NCBI RefSeq assembly: GCF_050003625.1
Contig: NC_134398.1
Span: forward strand, 85,127,983-85,191,982
Source: Haematobia irritans
Lineage: Eukaryota > Arthropoda > Insecta > Diptera > Muscidae
DNA: 64,000 nucleotides
Reading direction: 5' to 3'
Shown piece by piece: positions 1-10,716 of this stretch. The position numbers and the translations under genes are program-made. Below the pieces are notes generated by a model. The model was given only the letters and a program-made list of their open reading frames with translations, made no database searches and was not told the origin of the DNA. Position 1 is the stretch's first letter, and each line of letters starts with the position of its first letter.

Positions 1-141
1 AATTACATTTTCCCCTTTATGGAAATTTATTTCGTGCACTTAATTTATTTTTATTTGCATTTTAATGCTATGTCAATACTTGTCGTATACGCGTTTGGCT
101 CGAGTATGAAACTTACACGGTAAATGGTTTGATCTCCTCAG

Positions 142-212
142 TAGCCAATTTCCTATCTTCCTTGTCTTTGGTATAATGGGCGTTGGCGTGGGCTGTTGTA
201 TCTTTTTAGCAG
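142..212 (+). CDS. Possible internal exon encoding one membrane-spanning segment
   Basis: The segment is bounded by an AG acceptor (139-141) and a GT donor (213-214, GTATG). In the frame starting at 143 it codes for 23 residues, SQFPIFLVFGIMGVGVGCC followed by IFLA, a plausible transmembrane helix rich in F, V, G and I. The exon would take one base from the previous exon and pass one on. The family is not recognised; the last helix of a major-facilitator transporter is one possibility. Upstream exons would lie outside the window. Short open segments arise by chance, so support is weak. Confidence 0.3.
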
Positions 213-462
213 GTATGCAACAAGGGAATATAAAGGTATGGAATATTTTGGTTTTTTGAGATATATTAGCGTTTGCTTATTAAACCTTTTAAGTGAGTTA
301 TTAATACTTTAGCGATGAGATGTACGATGGTGATCGGAAGCTTAGAAAAAAGTCAAGAATGTTCAATATATAAGAAAAAATGCTAAAATAGAAATTATAT
401 TGAAATTGTTTTATAGAAATATAATTTAATATTATTCCATGTAAAAAAAAAAAAAAAATCAG

Positions 463-1407
463 AGTATCCCAGATGAATTTGGAACATTTTTTGTTACACT
501 TCAGCTTATAGTGTAATCGTAAATTGGTAAGAGACGTTATTATTCATATTATTATTATTATATTAATTGTAAAAAAAAATATTTAATTTCAGAGCAACCC
601 CAGATGGATTCGGACAAATTTTTGTATTTCGGCGTATAGTTTAATACAGAATTGGTAAGTTTTCTTTTAAAAAGTTGGCTTTCTTTTAACAAAAATATTT
701 ACGCTTTTATGACCTTATATAAAAAACACAGTTTTTAATATTTTATTATTTCTTTAATCAAAACAATTTAATATTTTTAATGTAAAAAATAAATATTTAA
801 TTTCAGAATAACCCCAGAACAATTGGAATAATTTTTATTACTCCTCTGCTTATCTTAATTTAACAGTGATTACCAATTCACTTTCTATTAACCAGAATAT
901 TTAGTTTTTTTATTTTATTATATATTTATTTAGAATTTTTTGCAAACCATTTTAATGTTTTTATTTAATGTTAAAAAATATATATTTAATTTCAGAGTAA
1001 CCCTAAATGAGCCACCGTGGTGCAATGGTTAGCATGCCCGCCTTGCGTACACAAGGTCGTGGGTTCGATTCCTGCTTCGACCGAACACCAAAAAGTTTTT
1101 CAGCGGTGGATTATCCCACCTCAGTAATGCTGGTGACATTTCTGAGGGTTTTAAAGCTTCTCTAAGTGGTTTCACTGCAATGTGGAACGCCGTTCGGACT
1201 CGGCTATAAAAAGGAGGTCCCTTGTCATTGAGCTTAACATGGAATCGGGCAGCACTCAGTGATAAGAGAGAAGTTCACCAATGTGGTATCACAATGGACT
1301 GAATAGTCTAAGTGAGCCTGATACATCGGGCTGCCACCTAACCTAACCCTAAATAAATTTGGACAAATTTTTATATATCCCTCAGCGTATAATTAAACAG
1401 AGAATTG
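463..1407 (+). repeat. Tandem mini-exon-like repeats (four units)
   Basis: Four diverged units sit at about 463-526, 593-654, 807-868 and 996-1407, the last split by a SINE. Each opens with a T-rich tract and CAG, as at an acceptor. Three of the four close with TTG|GTAAG, as at a donor; the third has lost it. The core reads roughly TPDGFGQIF before a stop in units 1, 2 and 4 (SIPDEFGTFF, ATPDGFGQIF, VTLNKFGQIF). The intervening 'introns' also share sequence. A final acceptor-like CAG at 1544-1546 precedes a short frame ending in a stop. These could be duplicated terminal exons of a gene beginning upstream, or a tandem repeat whose unit happens to contain splice-like ends. Confidence 0.45.
1009..1344 (+). 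mobile_element. tRNA-derived SINE, full length
   Basis: The head carries RNA polymerase III promoter boxes: an A-box-like stretch (1017-1033, GTGGTGCAATGGTTAGC) and a B box (1062-1072, GGTTCGATTCC). A middle region follows (about 1100-1270). The tail (1275-1344) matches the 3' end of the LOA-like LINE at 10046-10131 and ends in CCTAACCTAA repeats. A 10 bp target duplication AACCCTAAAT flanks it (999-1008 and 1345-1354). It has landed inside the fourth mini-exon-like unit. No protein is encoded; mobilisation would need LINE reverse transcriptase. Confidence 0.88.
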
Positions 1408-1547
1408 GTAAGTTTTCTTTTAAAATTTTGGCTTTCTTTTAACTAGAATATTTAGTTTTTTTTTATGTCCTTCACATCAACAACAACACAGTTTTTTGAG
1501 TTAAAATAGCTTCACTATTTCATCATTATTTCTCTAATTGTTTCAGG

Positions 1548-2261
1548 TACGAATTTTATGAGATATGTTTACCAAAGAAAAGTTGAAAAGATGTCTTGTT
1601 CCACGTGGCCATAATTTTTATTCACAAAAACCATTGTATTAAGAACTTTCTATGAAGAAGTATAAAGATTTTCATAATAGTATAGCGGTTTGTTTAGTTA
1701 TTTAATTTCTCTGTATTTTGGAAAGATTTATTTATAAATAGTTTATTCGTCGACATTTTAAAGAGAATTTTAACCAACTTTTATTATCGGGTTTTCCAAA
1801 AAAAGTTAACCCAAATAATACAGGTATTTTACCTTGGTAGGGGAATATATATATATATATGGACAAGCAGAAAAAATTTTAAGGGCTAAATCATGGTCAT
1901 TTTTACTACAGTTTAATTCATTTTGCAATGAAAAAGGATTCACTGTTTTTTCAGTTTGCTCTTCCAAAAAATGAAAAATCTTGATTATTTCAACCGTTTT
2001 TAAAAACCGCACTTTTTTCCAAAACTGTTGGACGGTATTTTTTGAAACAAATAACCGCCATAACCCGTTGAACCGGTTTTTATAAAAACTCGTAATTTTG
2101 AAAGGAAAATCTAGTGTTTTTGTCACAAAAAAATTAATGACAAAAATAACTGCATACTTTATTAACATTTGGACACATTTTTTAATTCAAATGGACGTTG
2201 CACGGTTTTGGAAGTGTTTTCATTGCGATTTATTAAAATCGCCAGATGTATTTGCCTAAAT
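1548..2261. other. Non-coding AT-rich stretch
   Basis: I see no recognisable gene or element. There is a short TA run near 1846-1860, and the open frames here lack codon or family support. Confidence 0.5.
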
Positions 2262-3776
2262 AACAAGTAAGGAAAGTCTAAAGTCGGGCGGGACCGACTA
2301 TATTATACCCTGCACCACTTTGTAGATCTAAATTTTCGATACCATATCACATCCGTCAAATGTGTTGGGTGCTATATAAAGGTTCGTCCCAAATACATAC
2401 ATTTAAATATCAGTTGATTTGGACAGAATTTGATAGACTTTTACAAAATCTATAGACTCAAAATTTAAGTTGGCTAATGCACTAGAGTGGAACACAATTT
2501 TAGTAAAAAAATATGGGAAACATTTAAATCTGAAGCAATTTTAAGGAAACTTCGCAAAAGTTTATTTATGATTTATCGCTCGATATATATGTATTACAAG
2601 TTTAGGAAAATTAGAGTCAGTTTTACAACTTTTCGACTAAGCAGTGGCGATTTTACAAGGAAAATGTTGGTATTTTGACCATTTTTGTCGAAATCAGAAA
2701 AACATATATATGGGAGCTATATCTAAATCTGAACCGATGTCATCCAAATTTGGCACGCATAGCTACAATGCTAATTCTACTCCCTGTGCAAAATTTCAAC
2801 TAATTCGGAGCAAAAAGTTGGCCTCTGTGGGCACATGAGTGTAAATCGGGCGAAAGCTATATATGGGAGCTATATATAAATCTGAACCGATTTCAATCAA
2901 ATTTGGCACGCATAGCTAGAATGCTAAATCTACTCCCTGTGCAAAATTTCAACCAAATTGGGTCACAACTCTAGCTTTTAGGACCATATTAGTCCATATC
3001 GGGCGAAAAATATATATGGAAGCTATATCTAAATCTGAACCGATTTCAATCAAATTTTGCACACTTGACTATACTACTAATTGTACTCCTAGTGCAAAAG
3101 TTCAACCAAATTCGGCCAAAAAACTGGCTTCTGGGGCCATATAAGTCCATATCGGGCGAAAGATATATGTGGGAGCTATATCTAAATCTGAACCGATTTC
3201 AATCAAATTTTGCACACTTGACTATACGACCAAGTGTTATGCCAATACAAAATTTCAAGCAAATCCGTATAAAACTCTGGCTGCTGGGTCCATATTAGTG
3301 CATATCGGGCGAAAGATATATATGGGAGCTATATCTTAATCTGAACCGATTTCAATAAAATTTGGCACACTTGACTATAGTACTAATTGTTCTTCTTGTG
3401 CAAAATTTTAAGCAAATTAGGGTAAAACTCTGGCTTCTGTGGCCATATAAGTCCATATCTGGCGAAATATATATATATGGGAGCTATATCTAAATCTGAA
3501 TCGATTTCTTCCAAAATCAATAGGGATCTATTCTGAGCCAAAACACATACTTGTGCCAAATTTGAAGTCGATTGGACTAAAACTGCGACCTAGACTTTGA
3601 TTACAAAAATGTGTTCGCGGACAGACGGACAGACGGACATCGGTATATCGACTCAGGAAACCACCCTGAGCATTTTTGCCAAACACACCATGTGTCTATC
3701 TCGTCTCCTTCTGGGTGTTGCAAACATATGCACTAACTTATAATACCCTGTTCCACAGTGTGGAGCAGGGTATAAA
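2262..3776 (+). mobile_element. Helentron-associated (DINE-1/mini-me-like) element, family B
   Basis: Begins ACAAGTAAGG with a small palindrome (AGTCGG...CCGACT) and the motif TATTATACCCTGCACC. It ends with a GACAGACGGACAGACGGAC stretch, a TATCGACTCAG block and GTGGAGCAGGGTATAA, the inverted partner of the 5' motif. This order (core, GACGGAC microsatellite, hairpin, GGGTATAA) matches the DINE-1/mini-me group of Diptera. Between the ends are about five copies of a 153 bp tandem repeat (units at about 2711, 2865, 3018, 3171, 3324 and 3479), each with GGGAGCTATATCTAAATC. There is no coding capacity; short open frames are repeat artefacts. Confidence 0.75.
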
Positions 3777-3789
3777 TATATGAAGACCG

Positions 3790-4480
3790 ATGAATCGTTT
3801 GGTCAAAATATACAGACATTTTTGGATTTTTAAGTACACGCAAAAGTATAATTCCTTCGTCCCAAACGAAATTTGAGACAAGCATCGCTAACAATTTGCG
3901 ATGCAAGCAATTTTGTTTAGAAGAAAAGTATGTACTTTTTGTGATACACGTTGATCCTTTTACAGGATAGAAAAACAATTTCATAAAGATTAGCACAATT
4001 TTATTTTTAATTTTCTGGATAATTACACTCACACGAAGTTTTTATCGTTCTTATCACCTTTTTCTGTAATACAAACAATATCGAGGAAAATTTTTGATTT
4101 TGAAAATTTTGAAAATTTTACCATTCGCCCCGACGAAGAATCGAACCGCGAACCATGCAGTTTGTAAGCCAACTCACTATCCACTGGGCTACTTAGCTGT
4201 TTACGCATACAGTCAAGCAGTTCTATTTATAGAGCATAGTTTTGGACGCCCACGAGTCGATGCAAAGAAACTTTATTTGATCGAAACATACCCATTAGTT
4301 GGTCACTGAAAAGTGTTCGCAAGATTCCGAATATATGCTCGGCACTACATGCTACTATATTAAATTTTTACTATGAAACTTCAAAATGTGTCTTACTAAA
4401 GAATTAATGTCATATGTTACATTGCTTGGTATAAACGAAATGGACTGTGATTTTGGAATAAAAAGTATTTGAACTAAAAT
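3790..4480 (-). mobile_element. Diverged relic of the CAC-1 element with tRNA-like segment
   Basis: Reading the minus strand, 4115-4205 is a tRNA-like segment (A box near the GTAGCCCAGTGGAT type, B box GGTTCGATTC) followed by a stretch ending TTTGTATTACAGAAAAAG (about 4050-4075). The plus strand beyond it (4330-4480) aligns by eye with the region after the tRNA-like modules in the three 1.78 kb copies further right. Both ends are lost, so this is an old, truncated copy. Confidence 0.5.
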
Positions 4481-5234
4481 TAAAGAAGCAAAAGCTTGTC
4501 ACAAAATTCTGCTTTAGTTAGGATTGAACTTACTTGTATGGCAATTGAAATTTATACCAACGTTTGTTCATAATTGAGACTTAATTGAAATGGAAAAATT
4601 GTTATGAGAAAAACTTCTTTAAAATTTAAAAAATAAACTATAACATAACACATTTTTTGCTAAGTAATTTTAGCTTAAGAAAGGATATTTCATGTGTGCA
4701 TTACATATTATTACGAATTAAATATATCTGTATGTTGAACAAAATATTGTTTAGGGTATAAAAATAATATGTTTCTGCCCGTGTTGCACGCCGTCAAAAA
4801 AATATATGCCGCTAACGTCTGCTAAAAACAGCAGTCGATGTCTGCTGTTATATTTTTGTACTTCAGGGCGAAATGAACAACAATTTATAAAATTTTTAGG
4901 TTATAACATTTTCCCCAAAGCCTATTTAAGAACCAAAAGTAGTTTTTGGTAAATTTTTGCTTTGTAATATACTTACAAGCTCCTAAATACGATCAGCAAA
5001 CATTTTGTTTGCTGTTATGCCTCAATTCGAGAAATATTCAGATTTTTGGCCAAATACTATAGATATTCATAAAATATTGTGTTAATTATGTTAGGATAGC
5101 TCCTAAGTTGACATTTTTATTTGTTTTAGCCAAAATAAAAGATGTTTTAGTGTAATCGAGCTTCAAAAATAGCAACTAGTCTCTATTATGAAGAAGTGAC
5201 TAACCAGTAGTTTATTTATTAACAATCAATAGAC
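4481..5234. other. Unassigned AT-rich sequence
   Basis: I found no gene. A short inverted CTGCTGTTTTTAGCAG-like motif near 4810-4850 and a repeated GCAAACATTTTGTTTGC near 4996 hint at a decayed small DNA element, but no ends could be defined. Confidence 0.4.
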
Positions 5235-5433
5235 TTATAGCAATTAAAATTGTTGTTTGGATTGAGGCTTCCATATACTAAAGCGAGTTTGTAAATCATG
5301 TGGTTTGAAACGGGGCAATCTTCTAGGTTGATTGGAAGTTTGAAGTAAATTACGGGCTTCGCGATTAGCAACATATGGTTCTATAGGCGGATAAGATGTT
5401 TTTCTGCAAATCTAGGGATTTCCTCTTTGATCG
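5235..5433 (-). pseudogene. Jockey-like LINE ORF2, C-terminal fragment
   Basis: The minus strand reads TIKEEIPRFAEKH and, after a frame change, a stretch ending RLPRFKPHDLQTRF and a stop, as at the C-terminus of jockey-clade ORF2 proteins. It is the last of four collinear minus-strand pieces of one LINE (with 6196-6321, 6554-6567 and 10717-11294), separated by later insertions. Frame breaks inside the fragment and the missing segments make it non-functional. Confidence 0.7.
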
Positions 5434-5435
5434 TA

Positions 5436-6193
5436 CACCGAAAGAATTTTCTTCGTAAAAAGAACGAAAAATTTCGTTAAAAGTACGAAATTTGTCATTG
5501 TTTTACAACCAAAGAAACTTTTCATTAACAGTACGAAATATTTCGTACTTTTTACGAAGAAAAGTTCTTCCAAAATTTTCGTAGTTTGTAAGAAAAAAAT
5601 TCGTACTTTTTATGAAGAATCTTCGTACTTTTTATGAAAAATCTTCGTACTTTTTATGAAACAATTTCGTTCTTTTTATGAAAATGTTTCGTACTTTTTA
5701 TGAAAAATTTTCGTAGTTTTTATGAAAAATGTTCGTACTTTTTATGAAAAACTTTCGTACTTTTTTCTGAAAAATGTTCCAACTTTTAGAAAAAAATTTA
5801 TAGTCGAAAGTGCATTTGGTTGTAGTTGCAAGTGTGAAAAATGACATCACTACTTTACATCTTAAGTTTTTGAATAATTTTTAGTTTTATTGCTTCACTT
5901 TTATTCATAGCGCGCTATCACCCAAATGAGAAGTAGCATAGACTTGCATAAAAAAATAGAATAAAGGAATGCACTCAAGCACATTATAAAAGACAATTTA
6001 ATGCCGCGAACGGAAATTTTACAACTTCAATGAAACTTCTTCGTTATTTCAAAGAAAATGTTTCGTACTTTTTATGAAGAAATTTTAACGCAGAATGTTT
6101 CGTAAAATATTCGTAAAAACTTCTTCACAAAATTCATGAAATGTGAAGAAAGTTTCGTTAAAAGTACGAACTTTTTACGAAGAAAAGTTAATG
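5436..6193. mobile_element. CAC-6: non-autonomous DNA element built of TTCGTACTTTTTATGA repeats
   Basis: Starts CACCGAAAGAATTTTCTTCG directly after a TA and ends ...CGAAGAAAAGTTAATG before another TA. The inverted ends share TTTTCTTCGTAAAAAG. The interior (5570-5780 and 6040-6180) is built of short repeats of the type TTCGTACTTTTTATGAAAAA. It interrupts the jockey-like LINE: the frame on each side continues the same protein. There is no coding capacity. The right terminus is diverged (CAT instead of CAC), so its last bases are approximate. Confidence 0.65.
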
Positions 6194-6195
6194 TA

Positions 6196-6321
6196 GAATG
6201 TTCTGACATACCATGGAGCGCTTACTGCACTTCTTATCACTTTGTTTTGAAACCGTTGTATTTTCTCCATAGAACTGTTTGCCGCACATCCCCATAGTTG
6301 AATGCCATATAACCATATTGG
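6196..6321 (-). pseudogene. Jockey-like LINE ORF2, fragment after the RT domain
   Basis: The minus strand encodes PIWLYGIQLWGCA followed by EKIQRFQNKVIR and APWYVR, the block C-terminal to the reverse transcriptase core in jockey-like ORF2. It is bounded on both sides by CAC-type elements sitting at TA sites. Placed next to the fragments at 5235-5433 and 10717-11294 it completes a collinear, but broken, ORF2 3' half. Confidence 0.8.
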
Positions 6322-6323
6322 TA

Positions 6324-6551
6324 CACACAAAGAAAATTTCATTAAAATTGAGCCAACGAACATTTTTCATGGATATAACGAAAAATTTTCATTAATATAA
6401 TGAAAATATTCGTTAATATTACGAAACGTTAGGTTGATTAACAGAAAATTCGTTATAATAACGAAAAATGTTGTTGTATTAACGAATTTGTTTCATTGGC
6501 TCATTTTTAATGACACATTTCGTTAATATAACGAAACTTTTTCTATCAGTG
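6324..6551. mobile_element. CAC-5: 228 bp MITE with TA target duplication
   Basis: Begins CACACAAAGAAAATTTC, ends ...GAAACTTTTTCTATCAGTG, flanked by TA at 6322-6323 and 6552-6553. The reverse complement of the end (CACTGATAGAAAAAGTTTCG) pairs imperfectly with the start. Longer inverted similarity includes TTGAGCCAACGAA against AATGAGCCAATGAA. The interior is rich in CGTTAATATAACGAAA motifs. It is inserted in the jockey-like LINE. Confidence 0.75.
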
Positions 6552-6676
6552 TATTAATGCTTGCTTATAAAGGGTGATTTGTTAACAGATTGATAACTTT
6601 TTAAAAAAAAAAAACGCATAAAATTTGCAAAATCTCATCGGTTCTTTATTTGAAACGTTAGATTGGTCCATGACAT

Positions 6677-6895
6677 TTACTTTTTGAAGATAATTTCATT
6701 TAAATGTTGACCGCGGCTGCGTCTTAGGTGGTCCATTCGGAAAGTCCAATTTTGGGCAACTTTTTCGAGCATTTCGGCCGGAATAGCCCGAATTTCTTCG
6801 GAAATGTTGTCTTCCAAAGCTGGAATAGTTGCTGGCTTATTTCTGTAGACTTTAGACTTGACGTAGCCCCACAAAAAATAGTCTAAAGGCGTCAA
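6677..6895 (-). pseudogene. Mariner transposase, C-terminal part (third catalytic D)
   Basis: The minus strand encodes CDLTPLDYFLWGYVK, holding the third aspartate of the DDD triad, then a tail ending HLRRSRGQHLNEIIFKK and a stop. It is the C-terminal part of the transposase whose catalytic core is at 10137-10601. A LINE now separates the two. By counting codons across the junction, 36 residues lie between the second and third D. An in-frame TGA lies in the LINE target duplication (10137-10139). Confidence 0.85.
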
Positions 6896-6928
6896 ATCGC
6901 ATGATCTTGGTGGCCAACTTACCGGTCA

Positions 6929-9900
6929 AAAACAGGCAAGAGGTTTTGGACATCACCTTGGCCTCGCAAGAACTAAATGAAATGATATCTGAGTGGCAGG
7001 TTTTAAGTGAACACAGCTTCTCAGATCATCGCTACATCAGTTTCAAATTTGATGTTCATATCACCAAGATCATATTTCCGCCAAATGTTAGGAAAGCTGA
7101 CTGGAATAGGTATAGGGAATCGTTCAATATGATGATACCGGAAATAACAGAGACAAATATGAGAAATGTGCAAGATATCGAACACGCAGTGGAGCGGATT
7201 ACTAAGGCCTTCAACATCTCACTGAAAGCTGCATGCCCTAGAGGAAAGCCAAGGGGGAAACATCGACCACCATGGTGGTCTACGGAATTAAGTAATATGA
7301 GGAAATCCTGCAGGAAGCTCTTTAACAAGGCAAAGTCCACCAGAGCCCCTGAGGACTGGGACGCTTACAAGAAGAATCTGAGAGGATACAAGCGAGAACT
7401 GAGAAAGGCTCAGCATAACTCTTGGAATGCTTACTGCAGCAGTATTGAGAATACGTCCGAGGCTTCCAGACTACGGAAGGTTCTAGCATCCACCAACTCC
7501 GCTCCAGGTTTCATTAAAACATCGGAGGGCAATTGGACAACGTCCAGCAAGGAGACGCTGGAGGTACTATTGGACACACATTTTCCTGGAAATCAGACGG
7601 TTGAACCATGTACTGACGGTGCCACAGTTGCTCAGCGGTCGTTTCCTGTCGAGGAAATTGTATCGGAAACTAGAATAAGATGGGCGCTAAATAGCTTTGG
7701 ACCATTCAAATCCCCTGGACCTGATGGAATTACTCCGGCGGAGTTACAAGCTGTAACTGACAAAATTATCCCCTGGTTGTCGGTGATATATAAAGGATGT
7801 ATCAACTTATCATATATCCCAGGAAAGTGGAGGGAAACAAAAGTCGTTTTCATACCTAAAGCGGGAAGAGCCTCTCACTCGAGGGCGAAGGATTTCCGAC
7901 CAATCAGCTTATCCTCATTCCTACTTAAGACTCTGGAGAGGATGATAGATATTTATCTTAGAACTAGCATCGATTCAAGTTTGTTCTCGAAACGACAGCA
8001 TGCATACTCGAAGGGCAGGTCTACTGAGACCGCACTACATGAACTAGTCAGCTTTATTGAAAGCTCACTATCTGTCAAAGAATACACAATCGTGGCGTTT
8101 CTAGACATCGAAGGGGCGTTCAATAATGTCCATCCGAGCTCGATATTAAATGGACTGACAACTCTGAATGTTGATCCATGTATACTCAGGCTGTTAGACG
8201 AACTGCTAATGAAGAGACGTATTTCAGCCACACTAGGACAAGCAAACATACAAAGGTATGTGAACAGAGGCACTCCCCAAGGAGGAGTCCTATAACCTCT
8301 TCTTTGGAATGTTGCTATAAATAGCCTTCTGGTTACTCTAGAAAAAGAAAGGATAAAAGTGGTGGCATACGCAGATGATGTGGCTCTGGCAGTCAGGGGA
8401 AAATTCCCATCCACAATCAGAGATATTATTCAGAGGGCCCTCCGGATGACTGAGAAATGGGCGAAAGACAATGGTCTTGGGGTAAATCCTGCAAAGACAG
8501 AATTAGTCATGTACTGCAACGATCGCAAAACTCCCACGGTTAGGCCTATTTCCTTAGGGGGTATTGAAATTCCCTTTGGTGAATGTGCAAAATACCTTGG
8601 CGTTATTTTGGACAGGAAGCTGAACTTTAAGCTTAATATTGAAGAAAGGGCGAGAAAGGCAACTGTAGCTTTGTACTCGTGCAAAAAGGCAATAGGAAAA
8701 AAGTGGGGACTGAAACCAAAAATTGTGCATTGGCTATACACGGCAGTGGTTAGACCTATAATGCTATATGGTGTTGTAGTCTGGTGGCCGGCACTTCAGA
8801 AACCGACTTGTTTAGATAAAGTTCAGCGTATGGCGTGTTTGTGTATTTCAGGCGCATTCAGCAAGACAGGAACAAATTCCCTTAATGTCGTGCTGCATCT
8901 ATTGCCTTTAGACATTTTGGCCAAACAGTCAGCTGCAACAACGGCTGTGCGGTTGCGCGAACTATCGCTGTGGTCGGAAAAAGGTTACGGTCACAGTTCT
9001 GTCCTCAAAACAATGCCAGATGTGCCTAACGTAGTGGATTACACTTTGGCGAGTCCACTTTTCGACAAAAAGTTTGAGACTCTAATCCCCAACAGTGAGG
9101 CGTGGTGCACACAGACCCCGGGGAATAAAGAATATATAGATTTCTACACTGATGGCTCCAAATTGGATTGACAAGTGGGGTTCGGAGTATATTCTAATGA
9201 TCTGGAACTTCGAATAGCGAAAAGATTACCTAATCACTGTAGTGTTTTTCAGGCTGAAATATTAGCAATAAGAGAGGTGGCGAATTGGCTGAGAAGTAAT
9301 GTTCCAAAAAATGTGGGCATTAATATATACTCAGACAGTCAACCTGCAATAAAATCCTTGGACTCTGTGTTCCTCAACTCGAAAACGGCCATCGACTGCC
9401 GCAAATCTCTCAATGAGATGGCTGAGCAGTACAATATTCACCTAATATGGGTGCCTGGCCATAGGAACATACCGGGGAACTGCGAAGCGGATGAGTTGGC
9501 AAGGCTAGGGACTACCTTACATATTCCAGGGGAACTAGAATTTGTTGGTATGCCCCTAGCTACCTGCAAGCTCATGCTGCGTGAGAAGGCTGTTATGATG
9601 GCAAATGTTCGATGGGAGAATTGCAAGGGTTGTAACGACACCAAGCAAATATGGCCCCATTTCAACTTAAACCGCACACTAGATATGCTAATGTTCTCGA
9701 GACGTCAGATATCACTCCTGATATCTGCTATAACGGGTCGCTGCCTGATAGGCGATTTTGCAAAAACTATTGGCGCGAAGTATAATGACTATTGTATGAG
9801 CTGTCATGATGCGGAGGAAAAAGAATCAATTAAACACCTCTTGTGTGAGTGTCCTGCATTTTGTGTAAAGCGCAAGCAACTTTTAGGAGCATATAGCTTC

Positions 9901-9987
9901 AGATTACTGGCGGATCTGGAAAACGTTAACTTAAGCAGTCTGCTACTGTTTTTGGAACAATCTGGTTGGTTCAACAAAGAAAAATAA
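6929..9987 (+). pseudogene. LINE ORF2: endonuclease C-term, RT, RNase H
   Basis: The open frame enters in the endonuclease (SDHR motif at 7021-7032). RT follows with KDFRPISLSSFLLKTLER (about 7890), FLDIEGAFNN (about 8098), TPQGGVL (8275-8292) and AYADDVA (about 8365). RNase H follows with FYTDGSKLD (9139-9168), YSDSQ (about 9330) and WVPGHRNIPGNCEADEL (about 9450). A Cys/His segment CMSCHDAEE...HLLCECPAF lies near the end. Two nonsense codons break it, at 8293-8295 (between RT motifs) and 9169-9171 (inside RNase H). Otherwise the frame is clean, suggesting a fairly recent copy. ORF1 and the N-terminal endonuclease are absent. Confidence 0.92.
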
Positions 9988-10131
9988 TCAAGAAGGTTCA
10001 GCGGTTAAAACTAGAAGTGCCCATATGTAATAGGTACTTTTAGTTAATGTGGTATCACAATGGACTGAATAGTCTGAGTGAGCCTGAATCTTAATCGGGC
10101 TGCCACTTTAACCTAACCTTAACCTAACCTA
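6929..10131 (+). mobile_element. LOA-like LINE, 5'-truncated, inserted in mariner
   Basis: A 3.2 kb LINE flanked by the 8 bp duplication ACCGGTCA (6921-6928 and 10132-10139). It starts inside the endonuclease coding region and ends with a CCTAACC-type repeat tail. The last 90 bp or so (ATGGACTGAATAGTC ... ATCGGGCTGCCAC) reappear at the end of the SINE at 1009-1344, at 31043-31130 and at 62219-62277. An RNase H domain after the RT and the RT sequence style place it in or near the LOA/I group, not jockey proper. The clade is an inference. Confidence 0.9.
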
Positions 10132-10136
10132 ACCGG

Positions 10137-10601
10137 TCAATTTCTTGAGATGAATTGTTCTCCGAAGTTTTCCCTCAAAATGGCCATAGAATCGCGAGCT
10201 GTGTGGCATGTAGCGCCATCTTGTTGAAACCACATGTCAACCAAGTTCAGTTCTTCCATTTTTGGCAACAAAAAGTTTGTTAGCATCGAACGATAGCGAT
10301 CGCCATTCACCGTAACGTTGCGTCCAACAGCATCTTTGAAAAAATACGGTCCAATGATTCCACCAGCGTACAAACCACACCAAACAGTGCATTTTTCGGG
10401 ATGCATGGGCAGTTCTTGAACGGCTTCTGGTTGCTCTTCACTCCAAATGCGGCAATTTTGCTTATTTACGTAGCCATTCAACCAGAAATGAGCCTCATCG
10501 CTGAACAAAATTTGTCGATAAAAAAGCGGATTTTCTGCCAACTTTTCTAGGGCCCATTCACTGAAAATTCGACGTTGTGGCTCGTTAGTAAGTCTATTCA
10601 T
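10137..10601 (-). pseudogene. Mariner transposase catalytic core (first and second D)
   Basis: The minus strand encodes FSDEAHFWLNGYVNKQNCR with the first catalytic D, then WCGLYAGGIIGPYFF and FQQDGATCHTA with the second. The helix-turn-helix region expected before it is missing; only a short stretch (10602-10640) precedes it and contains a stop. A TGA at 10137-10139 ends the frame where the LINE entered. The rest of the protein is at 6677-6895. Confidence 0.88.
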
Positions 10602-10716
10602 GATGAAATGTCAAAGCATACTGAGCATCTTTCTCTTTGACACCATGTCTGAAATCCCACGTGATCTGTCAAATACTAATGCATGAAAATCCTAACCTCA
10701 AAAGAATCACCCTTTA

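Larger units (their letters stand above)
6570..10714 (-). mobile_element. Internally deleted mariner-like element split by a LINE
   Basis: The ends are AAGGGTGATT (6570) and its inverse AATCACCCTT (to 10714), each beside a TA dinucleotide. Without the inserted LINE (6929-10131) and one copy of its target duplication the element is about 0.93 kb. It therefore lacks the N-terminal DNA-binding part of a normal (about 1.3 kb) mariner. The mariner itself lies in the jockey-like LINE, whose protein reading resumes on both sides. It cannot encode active transposase. Confidence 0.85.

Noticed and set aside
5570..5780. TTCGTACTTTTTATGA repeats as a CRISPR array
   Set aside because: Repeats are short, variable and without unique spacers, and lie inside a DNA element of a eukaryotic genome.
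6901..6928. ATG at 6901 as the start of the LINE frame
   Set aside because: These bases belong to the mariner and the target duplication; the LINE begins at 6929 and is 5'-truncated, so the ATG is fortuitous.
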